Assembly (NCBI GenBank): GCA_021324935.1
Contig: JAJPIE010000037.1
Coordinates: 1-64,000 of the forward strand
Direction: 5' to 3'
DNA length: 64,000 bases
Origin: Acidobacteriota bacterium
GTDB taxonomy: Bacteria > Acidobacteriota > Terriglobia > Acidiferrales > UBA7541
The notes under the pieces were generated by a model, which searched no databases, was not told the origin of the DNA, and worked only from the letters and a program-made list of their open reading frames with translations. Shown here piece by piece: positions 1 to 9,754 of this stretch (position 1 is the stretch's first letter; every line of letters begins with the position of its first letter). The position numbers and the translations under genes are program-made.

Positions 1-100
1 CCGCGGCACACTCGGCTTACCCGGTACCGTTGCTCCCTTCCGGGCCTGGCGGGGTTCGCGGGACCTCGTTGCACGAAGCCCGAAGTTCCACGCTTCGACA
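1..100 (-). ncRNA. ffs: Bacterial small signal recognition particle RNA (4.5S/SRP RNA), boundaries approximate
   Basis: Reverse complement contains GAACCCCGCCAGGCCCGGAAGGGAGCAACGGTA, the conserved SRP domain IV tip (CAGG-CCGGAAGG-AGCA), with flanking complementary arms. Confidence 0.88.
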
Positions 101-163
101 CTCGCTCACCGCGAATGCCTTTTCAGTCTAGCACACCCAGCGCCGCGTCCAAACGCGCCAGCA

Positions 164-1930
164 TCAATCGACCTTGAGCGGCGCCGTCACGCTTCCCGTA
201 TTTTCATTCACCCGGTCGATCACCGCGAAGCTCAGTGCATATTCCCCCGGCGGAAGATCCATGGTCCCGGTAAACAGGACTCCTTTCTCCTCCACTTGTT
301 TCTTTTGGGCATCCGTCAATTTCCCTTCGATCAGCTTCGTAAAGCTCCCCGCCATTTTCCCACTGGAGTCGCGTGCCGCGGCGGCGAATTCCAGTTTCAA
401 ATGATTATCTTCTCCCCCATCGACGCGGATTGCTCCTGCGGGAATGGAATAGAGAAAGCGCACGCTTTTCTCACCCGCTTTCGCGCTTTGCGCCTCGCCC
501 TCGATCTTCAGATTCAGCGGCAAGCCCGTATATTCAAACGGGGAGAACAGTGCCATTTCCATCAGCTTGGCCTCTGTTGGCGAGTCGTGCGCCGCCGCGT
601 TCACGTAGTAGCCGCTTCGGGCGCGGATCTGCAAGTCCGGCCGCGGCGTGCGGACGCTCAACTTCCGCCAACCGGGCTTTTCCGTGCCGCTCTTGTCGTA
701 AATTCCCAAAAGATAGTAATCGGAGGAGTCGCTCGCCGCTTCCGCAAAGCACTTTTTCGCGTCCGTGCTGCGGTCGCAGAATTTTCCGCCCGTCATTTCC
801 GCGAGGTTTTCCAGATTGCCTCGATGCGTCCCGATCATGATGTGTTGCGGCCGCAAACCCCCGACGCGCGCCGACACGTATCCCGGATTCAGCAACTCGC
901 TTACGTCCAGCGGGTATACCGCAATGTTGGCTTCCTCCAGGGTTCTCCATGCCTGCTGATAAAGCGGGATCATCCCCTGATCGCCGAGACTCTGCAGCAT
1001 TCCTCCTCTTTCAAACGCCGTCGAGTCGTTAATCAGCAGCGGAAATCCCGCCGTCGCCCAAATCATCGATTTTCGTCCCGGAACGCCTACAAATGCATCG
1101 GCGATTTCCAGCAGCGATAACAGCGTCAGACGGATGCGCTCCCCCGCCCCCAGGTCCGAGAAATTTTCCTGCATCTCCAGCATGCGCAGCCGCGATTCCT
1201 CCATGGTGACGTTAGCCTCCGCGTTGTGCGTATGCCAGCCGTTGACCGTCCGATAAATTTCCTCCTCCGGATTCCCCGCGGGAAGGTCCGCATCCGTCGG
1301 TTGCTGTTTCAGCTTATTCAGCGCCTCGATCAGCACCTTCGGGTCGGTTGTGAATCCGTGAAGCAGCCAGGCTCCTTGCGCGTTCACCGCGACCAGACAA
1401 ACGGGTTCCTGGTCTCCCAAGGCTTTCGACAGGAAATCCAGAATCTGTTTTCGCGCCTCTTTTTGCTCCTCGATATTTGAATTCAGCAGGTCGATCACAA
1501 AAATCGTGATCCGGCTCGGACCTTGCTGCACCGTGTTCGTAAACACCCCTGGCGGTGCTTCTCCGGGCTTTGCCACTTCCGCTTTTGTGGTCACGTGTTC
1601 AAAGAACGCGATTTCCTGCCGCTTGTCGTTTTCGAATACCGCAAAGTCCTCTTTCTTCAGGTCGGTGACGCGATTTCCCTTCTTGTCGGTTACCTGTGTG
1701 GGAATCAACACCATCTCGGTGCGGACTTTGATGACGGAAGGCGTGGTGCCTGCGTTGCCCGCCGGTGCTTGCGCCCAACCACGGGAAGCCACGGCCACTG
1801 ACAACAGCCAGAAAATCAGTGTTTTCAAGAACCTTTCGCGCAACCCGGCCATGGTTTCTCCCAAGACATGCAGTCTTTCTTTTGAAGTAAGCCAAAGTGT
1901 ACTCCGACTCCTTATCATCACAAACTTCAA
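164..1930 (-). CDS. VWFA-related acidobacterial domain protein, secreted (start probably internal, near 1852, MAGLRERFLKTLIFWLL...)
   Basis: ORF; signal peptide after the internal Met; VIKVRTEMVLIPTQVTDKKGNRVTDLKKEDFAVFENDKRQEIAFF and TIFVIDLLNS motifs typical of this family. Confidence 0.85.
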   Translation of the reverse strand: MKFVMIRSRSTLWLTSKERLHVLGETMAGLRERFLKTLIFWLLSVAVASRGWAQAPAGNAGTTPSVIKVRTEMVLIPTQVTDKKGNRVTDLKKEDFAVFENDKRQEIAFFEHVTTKAEVAKPGEAPPGVFTNTVQQGPSRITIFVIDLLNSNIEEQKEARKQILDFLSKALGDQEPVCLVAVNAQGAWLLHGFTTDPKVLIEALNKLKQQPTDADLPAGNPEEEIYRTVNGWHTHNAEANVTMEESRLRMLEMQENFSDLGAGERIRLTLLSLLEIADAFVGVPGRKSMIWATAGFPLLINDSTAFERGGMLQSLGDQGMIPLYQQAWRTLEEANIAVYPLDVSELLNPGYVSARVGGLRPQHIMIGTHRGNLENLAEMTGGKFCDRSTDAKKCFAEAASDSSDYYLLGIYDKSGTEKPGWRKLSVRTPRPDLQIRARSGYYVNAAAHDSPTEAKLMEMALFSPFEYTGLPLNLKIEGEAQSAKAGEKSVRFLYSIPAGAIRVDGGEDNHLKLEFAAAARDSSGKMAGSFTKLIEGKLTDAQKKQVEEKGVLFTGTMDLPPGEYALSFAVIDRVNENTGSVTAPLKVD

Positions 1931-2176
1931 AGGGGGAACGCTCTCCCTCTCCCTCCTCCTTGGGATTACCTTAGCTGCACCATCCCCGCGGATTTGATTG
2001 CATTGTCCTTGAATTCTGCTCTACTCTGACTTCAGGTTGGAGTTCCTCCCCAACCGCCTCGCTTTCGCCCGCAGCGGAAGCAGGGTCCGCGCGCCAGCGC
2101 TTGGCCGCCTTCTTGGCGGCTCTCCCCGCGTTACGGGGACACCACACCTGCACGCACGTGCAGCAGGAGGAGTTTC

Positions 2177-2863
2177 ATGAAAGTCGCCGTATCGTTTCTA
2201 TTGGTTATCGCGCTTGTAATTTCCGCCGCTATTCCCAGCAGCGCGGAACCCCGCCAGATCATCCAGGGCACCGAAGTACATCTCACGCTGCTCACACCCG
2301 TCAGCACCACCATCAGCCGTGAAGGCGATCCTTTTATCGCTGTACTGGCGCAGCCCGTGGCCGTCGATAGCCGCATCGTGCTTCCCGCCGGCACACGGGT
2401 GCATGGCGTCGTCGGCGCCATCCAGCGGCCAAAATCCTTTTCGCTCTTCCGTGGCCAGGCCTACATGAGCCTAGCCTTCAAGAGCATCGAACTCGATAGC
2501 CGCCTCGTCCCCGTCCAGATGAGCCTTATCGCCATCGGCCAGCCGCGCATCGATTCCTACAGCCAGCCCCGCCGCGACGTGAAAATCACCGAAGGCGAAG
2601 TCGTCGAGGAAAAGCACGACATCAAGGGCGACGCCTACGGCATGTTGATTGGCGGAGGCGGTGGTACCCTGATGGGCGTCCTCTTCAGCAACGTCGCTCG
2701 TGGCCTCGGGATCGGCCTTGCCGCTGGTGCCGTCTACGTCGTCGCGCGCAAGGGCAAGGAAATCGACATGCCCGCGCAAACCGGCATGCTCGCGCGTCTC
2801 GACAGCACCGTCACCGTCCCGTACATCTCTGCCTTGAACCAGGAACCCGTGTCCGCTCACTGA
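2177..2863 (+). CDS. Secreted/membrane-associated hypothetical protein with C-terminal glycine-rich hydrophobic segment
   Basis: ORF with signal peptide (MKVAVSFLLVIALVISAAIPSSAE), AGGAGG-like RBS upstream. Confidence 0.7.
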   Translation: MKVAVSFLLVIALVISAAIPSSAEPRQIIQGTEVHLTLLTPVSTTISREGDPFIAVLAQPVAVDSRIVLPAGTRVHGVVGAIQRPKSFSLFRGQAYMSLAFKSIELDSRLVPVQMSLIAIGQPRIDSYSQPRRDVKITEGEVVEEKHDIKGDAYGMLIGGGGGTLMGVLFSNVARGLGIGLAAGAVYVVARKGKEIDMPAQTGMLARLDSTVTVPYISALNQEPVSAH

Positions 2864-2983
2864 GCTGGACCGAAATCTCCATCGACCGCGCTGCGTTCCA
2901 GCGCAACAATGCAGCAGGGAGATCGCACTAGCACCGGGCAATCGCTCCACCTCAAGACATCTGCCGCACTGCGAACATTTTCC

Positions 2984-3007
2984 AAGCCCGCTGCCCCCAG
3001 CGGGCTT
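2984..3007. terminator. Hairpin AAGCCCGCTG-cccc-CAGCGGGCTT downstream of 2177..2863
   Basis: 10-bp perfect stem; no strong T-run, so weak as an intrinsic terminator. Confidence 0.45.
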
Positions 3008-3183
3008 ACTCGTCTTCCGCCTTCAGCAAACCGCTGCAGCCTCAGCGCGCCTGCGTTCGGCTCGCTTCCTCTTTCTGATGACTGAGTTCAGATTTCTGAT
3101 TGCTTCGATCTGGTTGCCATCCTCGCTGGCCAATGCAAAACAAACTAAGGTCAGCAACAGGCCTATGTCCACAGGGAGGAAAG

Positions 3184-3221
3184 GGCGCCGCAAATTATTC
3201 AGGGTAAATTCGCGGCGCCCG
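3184..3221. repeat. Inverted repeat GGGCGCCGC...GCGGCGCCC upstream of glnA
   Basis: 9-bp perfect GC arms plus adjacent AATT/AATT pairing. Confidence 0.65.
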
Positions 3222-3762
3222 TGAGGATTCTGGCGGGCTAATACGAGGTACTTTCTTGGGGTTCGATCTAAGCGCCATCGGGCAATTTGCTGCTCCGCCC
3301 ATTGCGCCGTGGCGCCTACAACCTACTGCTGTCCACTCAAATGCAGGAGCCGTGCCACTCTTGCCAACTCGAACTCCCTTGCAAATACAAGGCTTAGCCA
3401 GTTGCCCCCCATTCTCGTTCTTGCATCAACCCCGCCCTCGTGTCCCAATCCGAAACGCCACTCCCTCCTTCTCTTTGACCTCCTTGTATCTGGAATGAGG
3501 CGGCAGGTTTGGTAAGAATGTCGCTCTGCTCTGACCTCCGCGAACTCTGTGCCAAATCGACTCTTCCACCGTCGCATTTCGACCGCGGAGTCCCCCTCAA
3601 CTTCCATTCACTTTTTGAATCCTTCTTATTCATTATTCCTCTTGTGGAAATTCCTTTTTCCATTTGACGCTGCATTTCCGCTCGCGCTACCTTAACAAGC
3701 GTCAGGGATGTCCACCCCAAAATTGCCAATCTGGCACCATACGCTCCAAATCAAGGAGATTC

Positions 3763-5193
3763 ATGTCCACCGACCTGCGTAATTTTCTGGCTCTCTCATA
3801 CGAAGAACTCGAAGATCTCAACCTTAAGGCCAAGGAACAGCGTAAAAATCGCACCCCGGTTCACAAAATTCAGGAAGAGCGGTTGAAATACCTCACCGGG
3901 GAAAAGCGCATCAAGGCCGTCACCGTCCTTTTCAGCGATCTCGAAGGCCGCCTGCACATGCTCGATTACGACAAGAAATTCCTCCTCAAGAGTTGGGACA
4001 ATCTGACCTTCGACGGCTCTTCCATCCGCGGCTTCACCGCGCAGCGTGAAAGCGATCTCCGCCTTGGCATTGATTGGTGCTCGTTCTATTGGGCGCCGGC
4101 GGACATCTTCGGCAATGGCAAAGTCCTCGTTTTTGGCGAAGTCATCGATAAGGACGGCTCGCCCTACAACGCCGACATTCGCGGCGTGCTGAAGGGCTAC
4201 GCCGAAGCGCTGCACAAAAAGGAAGGCTACACCCTCAACGCGGCCAACGAAATCGAAGGCTTCCTCTTCAAGGGAGCCGAAGCCGAGCGCCACTATCACG
4301 AAACCACCAAGTTCGAGTACGTCAATACCGGCGGCTACTATCACTCGCTCCCTGGCGATCCCCTCCGCACGTTCATCGACACCACAGCCGAAGTCCAGCG
4401 CGCCATGGGTTTCCAAAACGAAAAGGACCACCCCGAAGTGGCGCCTTCGCAGTTCGAAATCAATTACAGCTATTCCGAGGTCGTCAACGCCGCCGACCAG
4501 ATTCAGCTCTACAAACTGATCTGCCGCCAGGTGGCCAACAAGATGGGCCTCACCGCAAGCTTCCTGCCCAAGCCGGTTGTCGGCGTCAACGGCAGCGGCA
4601 TGCATACTAACGTTTCTATCAGCGAAAACGGCAAGAACCTCTTCTGGGATCCAAAGGGAGAGGAAAAGCTCAGCAAACTCGGCTGGTCGTTTATTGACCG
4701 CATCCTCACGCACGGCAACGACATCTGCCTACTGCTCAACGCCAGCGTGAATGCCTATCGCCGCCTCGACCCGCACTTCGAAGCCCCCAACCAGATCAAG
4801 GCTTCGCCCGTGGATCGCGGCTCCATGATCCGCATTCCGATCGGCAATGAAAAGTCCATGCGCGTCGAAGTCCGCTCCGTTTCCCCGGACTCCAACCCTT
4901 ACCTCGTCATGTATTCCATCTTCAAGACGGGCATCGACGGCGAAACCGCCAAGATCAAGAATCTTCGCCAGGCCGAACGCTATCTTCCCGACAACATTTA
5001 CACCGCCATCGACAACTTCCAGAAAGCCGAGTGGACCACGAAGCTGCTCGGCGCCGACGTGAAGGGCCGCTACGCCGAACTGAAAATCGCTTCCGCCGAT
5101 CGCTGCCCGCGCGCACTCGGCACCTTCGTCAAAGCGCCCGAAGTCCAATACCATCACGAGGTCTACAACCAGTTCCTCTGGAACCTTTTCTAG
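3763..5193 (+). CDS. glnA: Glutamine synthetase (start taken at ATG 3763 within the longer ORF from 3664)
   Basis: LTFDGSSIRGF, VAPSQFEI, NGSGMHTNVSI and NRxASVNAYRRLDP-like GS signatures. Confidence 0.93.
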   Translation: MSTDLRNFLALSYEELEDLNLKAKEQRKNRTPVHKIQEERLKYLTGEKRIKAVTVLFSDLEGRLHMLDYDKKFLLKSWDNLTFDGSSIRGFTAQRESDLRLGIDWCSFYWAPADIFGNGKVLVFGEVIDKDGSPYNADIRGVLKGYAEALHKKEGYTLNAANEIEGFLFKGAEAERHYHETTKFEYVNTGGYYHSLPGDPLRTFIDTTAEVQRAMGFQNEKDHPEVAPSQFEINYSYSEVVNAADQIQLYKLICRQVANKMGLTASFLPKPVVGVNGSGMHTNVSISENGKNLFWDPKGEEKLSKLGWSFIDRILTHGNDICLLLNASVNAYRRLDPHFEAPNQIKASPVDRGSMIRIPIGNEKSMRVEVRSVSPDSNPYLVMYSIFKTGIDGETAKIKNLRQAERYLPDNIYTAIDNFQKAEWTTKLLGADVKGRYAELKIASADRCPRALGTFVKAPEVQYHHEVYNQFLWNLF

Positions 5194-5215
5194 TCTCGAA
5201 CTATTTTCGAAACAA

Positions 5216-5250
5216 AAATGGCCGATCCTTGATCGGCCATTTTCTTTTTT
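5216..5250 (+). terminator. Rho-independent terminator of glnA
   Basis: AATGGCCGATC-ctt-GATCGGCCATT followed by TTCTTTTTT. Confidence 0.9.
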
Positions 5251-5342
5251 GATCCACGATCACCTTGAGCAATCCGCACGCGATATTCTCAACGCTCCCG
5301 CGCCTTTGTGGCCCTTTCCGTTCTCTGTGGCAATCCTTTTTC

Positions 5343-6008
5343 CTAGTTTGTCGGGGTGGATTGAAATTCCCGGTTCCGGTCAAACCACCACGCCCACCCC
5401 ACGATAACCATCGTCGCAATCAATCCCGTCTGCGCCACTTCGTGCATATTCTCAGGTGGCGTGCCAAATCGGTCTGCCACATACACCAACAGCAGCATCG
5501 CCACAAACGCCCACGCAATGTACCTGCCGATCCAGTTCTTCGCCCGCGTTGCCGTTAAATAAATCCCCACGCCCGCCGCTAACATCACAATCTCCACCGC
5601 CATCGTTCCCGTGATCGAATTCCATAGCCCCAATCCAAATTTCGGTCCGCCCGGATAGAGCGGCATATCCGCCCGATGCGTCACCCAATCCAGGACCCAG
5701 TGGCTCACCACGCAGCCGCCCACAACCCATGCGCCTGTCGCGGACTTTCGCATCAACCAGTACGCGCCCCCCAGTGCTGTTCCCCACGCCAGCAGCATCA
5801 GCAAACTGTGGGACCACGGATAGTCATACAAATCAAATGGCGTGTATTTCGTATCGCCAGGTGCGATTCTCGCGTGCTCCCAGCCCGCCATCAGGAAAAT
5901 TGTCCACAGAATATCGGCCCATGCCACCGCCGCCATCAGCAGTGCCAGCGGCGCCCGCGGCGCAAGCTTCTTCGTCCCAAATCCGACCGCAAAATGTCCG
6001 ATGAACAT
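5343..6008 (-). CDS. Integral membrane protein, YdjM/DUF457-like putative metal-dependent hydrolase
   Basis: ORF; multi-pass, MFIGHFAVGFGTKKLAP...DILWT...YPWSHSLLM...SHWVLDWVTHR. Confidence 0.65.
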   Translation of the reverse strand: MFIGHFAVGFGTKKLAPRAPLALLMAAVAWADILWTIFLMAGWEHARIAPGDTKYTPFDLYDYPWSHSLLMLLAWGTALGGAYWLMRKSATGAWVVGGCVVSHWVLDWVTHRADMPLYPGGPKFGLGLWNSITGTMAVEIVMLAAGVGIYLTATRAKNWIGRYIAWAFVAMLLLVYVADRFGTPPENMHEVAQTGLIATMVIVGWAWWFDRNREFQSTPTN

Positions 6009-6333
6009 TGCTCACCCCAATCGGCAGATGCAGCTGCATCGAGCGAAGATTCTATCTCGAATTCCGCACTAGGAATTTGCGCTGCGAGGATCAGGTGGGG
6101 GAAGCGCTCCCGACGCGAAAGCCAATCGCGTGACGCTTCTCCGCAACCTCTCTGCTTACCATTCGCTCTGCGGCCATTCCGCTTTCCGCGTGGCACCGCT
6201 GGGCTTTGCGGGCAAGTGGGACAAGGCGCTGCTTTGGGGTATGGCGAATTGCTCAGCTAGAGAACTTCCAGGGCAGGGAACCCGCTCCTAAAACTTCGCT
6301 TGCGTAGCGCGACAACGCTGGGCGATTTTGATG

Positions 6334-6948
6334 CTACCTTCTCCGCCCGTCCAGAAAATACGTGAAGCTCACCACGCCCCGGATGTTCCCCTGCCCCGCC
6401 AGCGCAAAATTCGGATCCCAATAACTGGTGTGCATATAATCCGCCCCAATCCGCAACGCGAACTCGCGTGAAGTGCGGATCTCGAATCCGCCTCCGCCCG
6501 CCCATGCAAATTCATTGGCATACCCGCGGATGTAGCCGCCCTGTCCGTCGGGCGTCGCTCCGGTCACGCGCGCCCCGCCCAGCAGAATCTGCGCATAGGG
6601 CGAAATGCGGCTGGTGCGCACCGGATAAATCACCGGCCCGGCCATGTAGCTCAGTATGTCGCTGGGGTGCCCCGAGCTGAACACATTCCCCGCCCGCGCA
6701 TAAGCCACATCCAGTCGGATGCTCAGGTGTTTTGTCACACCCGATGTCAACCCGCCATTCACGCCATACATGGGCACGCGCGATCCTTGCGATGGCACCT
6801 GCTGCCCGATGTACTCGAACCCCCCGTTCGCTTCGAGCATCGGCCCGGTTGCCGTCACCATTGGAGCCTGCGCCGCCACGCGCGGCGCCGCTCCCAACAT
6901 TCCGCAAACCACCACGCCGCACAGTGCGAATCTCGAAAGATGCTTCAT
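6334..6948 (-). CDS. Outer-membrane beta-barrel family protein (start MKHLSRFALCG within longer ORF to 6987)
   Basis: Signal peptide MKHLSRFALCGVVVCGMLGAAPRVAAQ; alternating amphipathic strands; terminal aromatic region FTYFLDGRRR. Confidence 0.7.
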   Translation of the reverse strand: MKHLSRFALCGVVVCGMLGAAPRVAAQAPMVTATGPMLEANGGFEYIGQQVPSQGSRVPMYGVNGGLTSGVTKHLSIRLDVAYARAGNVFSSGHPSDILSYMAGPVIYPVRTSRISPYAQILLGGARVTGATPDGQGGYIRGYANEFAWAGGGGFEIRTSREFALRIGADYMHTSYWDPNFALAGQGNIRGVVSFTYFLDGRRR

Positions 6949-7292
6949 GGCTTCCCCATTCCACAGCGATTTCCCTGCGGAGCACACCCCTGCGTGCGTT
7001 CCGCGTCCCCTCGTGGGCCCGGTTCCCCTCGCTGTGTTTCCTCTTGATTTCTCGTTGGAGGTGCCTGCCTCGCGACTCGCGCGGTATTCCGCTCAAGCGC
7101 AGGGCAGTCCGAGTGGCGACTCGAGTGGCTGGTGGATGTCCTCCACGCGGAACAGTAAAGTCCTGAATTAGATTTGTCTACGGTACGGAAGGGCAGAGCG
7201 GCCCGCTCCATGGGGATACGTCGAGTACAGTTCGCGACCTGCACCCATGCTCTACGTAATTTTTCCTTGGTTTTCCCCCGGCGTGACCTTCA

Positions 7293-7637
7293 TCAGTCCG
7301 CGGAGTTGGGGTCGAACCCCACCGAAATCTCGATGCTCTCTTCCTTATCTGCCGATGCGAATACCCATTGTTTCACGGCTTTCGCCGCACAGTCCGAGAG
7401 GATCGGGTTTCCTCCCAGAATTTGCGCATCCTTCACCGTGCCGTTCGGATTTACCAGAACGCGCAATTTCACCGTGCCGCCAATCCCTCTTCGCTTCAGC
7501 ACAGACGGATACTGCGCCGCCACCGACTTCACTACCTTGCGGCTCGTAGTCACTTCTTGCGCCGCCCACAGTCCCGCGCCGGCGGCAGCCAACACGGCCC
7601 CCGCCAGGATTCCCCGGAGTTTGATGCTAGGATTCAT
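7293..7637 (-). CDS. TonB C-terminal domain protein (energy transducer TonB-like), start MNPSIKLRG
   Basis: SVAAQYPSVLKRRGIGGTVKLRVLVNPNGTVKDAQILGGNPILSDCAAKAVKQWVF is typical of TonB-C. Confidence 0.75.
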   Translation of the reverse strand: MNPSIKLRGILAGAVLAAAGAGLWAAQEVTTSRKVVKSVAAQYPSVLKRRGIGGTVKLRVLVNPNGTVKDAQILGGNPILSDCAAKAVKQWVFASADKEESIEISVGFDPNSAD

Positions 7638-7909
7638 TGTTGCTGACCTTCCTTGTGTTGCCGGCGTGGGCGTAAGTGCGCGGCATACTTCGATATGCCC
7701 TGGAAATGCAGCAAGCGCTTTTCCACAGTGTTTCCCCTCCCGCAATCCCGTCCGAAAGTCTAAACACCTCCTAACCCTCTGAACACTAACCGTTTAGAGG
7801 CCTTCTTCCTCTTCGCCTTTTCCTTGCCGGCAATTCTCTCCTGGTAAGCCCTCAGAGTCTCGCTTTGCTTGTCTCACTCCTGAGATTCGCGGCCTTCCGC
7901 TGCGAATTT

Positions 7910-7946
7910 CCTCCAAAATAATAAGGAGCGGCCACAGGCCGCTCCT
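7910..7946 (-). terminator. Intrinsic terminator for the minus-strand gene 8037..9587
   Basis: AGGAGCGGCC-aca-GGCCGCTCCT; on the minus strand followed by TTATTATTTT. Confidence 0.75.
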
Positions 7947-8036
7947 CACAGTTTCTGCACCACCCTATGCGTGAGGAGGTCCGGAGTGCGCGAGTCAGCT
8001 AACCCCGTGCCGGCTTTGCTTGCAAGGAGTGCGAGA

Positions 8037-9587
8037 CTAGAGCGACCTCAGAAAATCCAGGATCGCCTGCTTATCCGCTGCCGAAAGTGCATCAAAGTTC
8101 CGGATCACCGTATTTGCCTCCGAAGGTCCGTAACAACCCGTCGCGTTCTCTCGGTCCTCGTGATCGCAGTCCATTCCCGCGGACCGGTGGGCCTCAATCG
8201 CCGCCAGCAGGTCGCTGGTGCGGCCATCGTGCAGGAAAAATCGCCGTTGTCCCACGCCCCAAAGCGGGGTCGTGCGGAACATGTCGCCCGTGGCCTTTCC
8301 CTGGGTGATGTCGTCGGCCAGGCCTTTGCCCATGTGGTGGATCAACAGATCCGAAAACAGGTGCGCTTCGACGTTTTGGAGCGCCTCCGTTTCGCTTTGC
8401 GGAGGCGTCACCATTACCGGCGTGTGGCACGCAAAACACCCAATGCCCGGGTTATGCACATCCGTTCCGAACAGTTGCATGCCGCGTTGCGCGCTCGCGC
8501 TCATCGGCGACGCCTGGGGCGCGTCCAGGAAGCGCATGAAGATTGCGAACATCTGCCAGTCCGGCAGAATGTGAAATGGATTGTAGAAGCTCTGATTCCG
8601 TTCATCGGTCGGATCGTTCCGGAAGATGTCGTTGGGCTCGCTCTTGTTCACCGTGCAGTTCGGAGCTTCGTCGGTGGCCTGCGGAAACAGGTCGTTCGTT
8701 ACGCCCATCTCGACGTTGTACGCCTCGCCGGCGAAAATCATGATCGACTTGTTCTGCGCCTTCCAGCCGAATCGCGTGATTGTTCCGTCATTCGGGCTGC
8801 GGTTCGGCATCCCCTGAATGCCAAGTTCCTGCCGGATCGCTGCGGTTGCTGCAAACCGGTCCAGAATTTCGCGATCCTGAATTCCATCAATGATGCCCAG
8901 TCCGAATAGCTGCAAGGGGATCCGGAACCTTACGTTGCCGCGCTTATACTCGCCATCAAAATCCGTCGGCGGCAGATCGTTTGCCGTGCACGATCCCGGT
9001 TGCCCGTTCGGAAATACGTCGGACCGGCCCACTACTGTGAAGAGTTGGTGCACGCCCCCATCCGGCGTCCCATCCGCCTTCCGCACGAATCGTACTTCGC
9101 GAATCGGCCCGTATTGCTGGATGAACGAGGGCACCTTATTCGCTGCTCCCTTGCGGTGCGCCATCAGGTCGAACATCGGGTTCTCTGGCGCCCGGTATTG
9201 ATTCGGAGGATCCTGCGGATTCGGCACCATGAAGCCACCCGAACCTCCAAAGGCCGGCTGGTTGTGACAAGCCGTGCATTGATCCCCGTTGAATCGCACG
9301 CCCAGCCCCGATGAATTCGTCTGCGTCACCAGGTTGCCCTTCGCTGGATCCGTGTACGACCCCAGCGTGATGTCGCTGCACCCATCGCACACCGCTTCCA
9401 ATTGCAGCGCGCGATTCAGTCCTTCGTTGAACATCGATAGTTCGATCGGCGTCAGCCCCTTCAGCGGCGCCCCTGCCCCCGGCGATCCTTGCCGGAGCCC
9501 CGGATCTTTTTGCGCCCAGCAAACGCCCTGGCCTGCCCCCAATACCCACAAACAACAGAACACACTGACCCCAACGCGCAAGCGCAT
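8037..9587 (-). CDS. Di-heme oxidoreductase family protein (DUF1111 / putative di-heme peroxidase)
   Basis: Two CxxCH motifs (CTACHNQPAFGGSGG, CFACHTP); C-terminal TPLWGVGQRRFFLHDGRTSDLLAAI motif typical of the family; signal peptide MRLRVGVSVFCCLW. Confidence 0.87.
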   Translation of the reverse strand: MRLRVGVSVFCCLWVLGAGQGVCWAQKDPGLRQGSPGAGAPLKGLTPIELSMFNEGLNRALQLEAVCDGCSDITLGSYTDPAKGNLVTQTNSSGLGVRFNGDQCTACHNQPAFGGSGGFMVPNPQDPPNQYRAPENPMFDLMAHRKGAANKVPSFIQQYGPIREVRFVRKADGTPDGGVHQLFTVVGRSDVFPNGQPGSCTANDLPPTDFDGEYKRGNVRFRIPLQLFGLGIIDGIQDREILDRFAATAAIRQELGIQGMPNRSPNDGTITRFGWKAQNKSIMIFAGEAYNVEMGVTNDLFPQATDEAPNCTVNKSEPNDIFRNDPTDERNQSFYNPFHILPDWQMFAIFMRFLDAPQASPMSASAQRGMQLFGTDVHNPGIGCFACHTPVMVTPPQSETEALQNVEAHLFSDLLIHHMGKGLADDITQGKATGDMFRTTPLWGVGQRRFFLHDGRTSDLLAAIEAHRSAGMDCDHEDRENATGCYGPSEANTVIRNFDALSAADKQAILDFLRSL

Positions 9588-9754
9588 GGCTTTTCTCTCC
9601 TTTAGTTTTTCGCGATACCTGATCGGGCGCGGCCGCCCGCAATTTCTCCCCGCCTCGCGGGGATGCGGCGGCAATTCCGCGCACTCTACGGGCAGCCCCT
9701 TCGCCCAATCAATGGATCGTCGATTCGCTTCACCTTCCTTTCTTCTTCCCAGCT

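Noticed and set aside
3796-4713. 305 aa minus-strand ORF opposite glnA
   Set aside because: Antisense shadow of glutamine synthetase.
7771-7800. TCTAAAC...GTTTAGA inverted repeat near the TonB-like gene
   Set aside because: Long spacer and 7-bp arms; easily due to chance.
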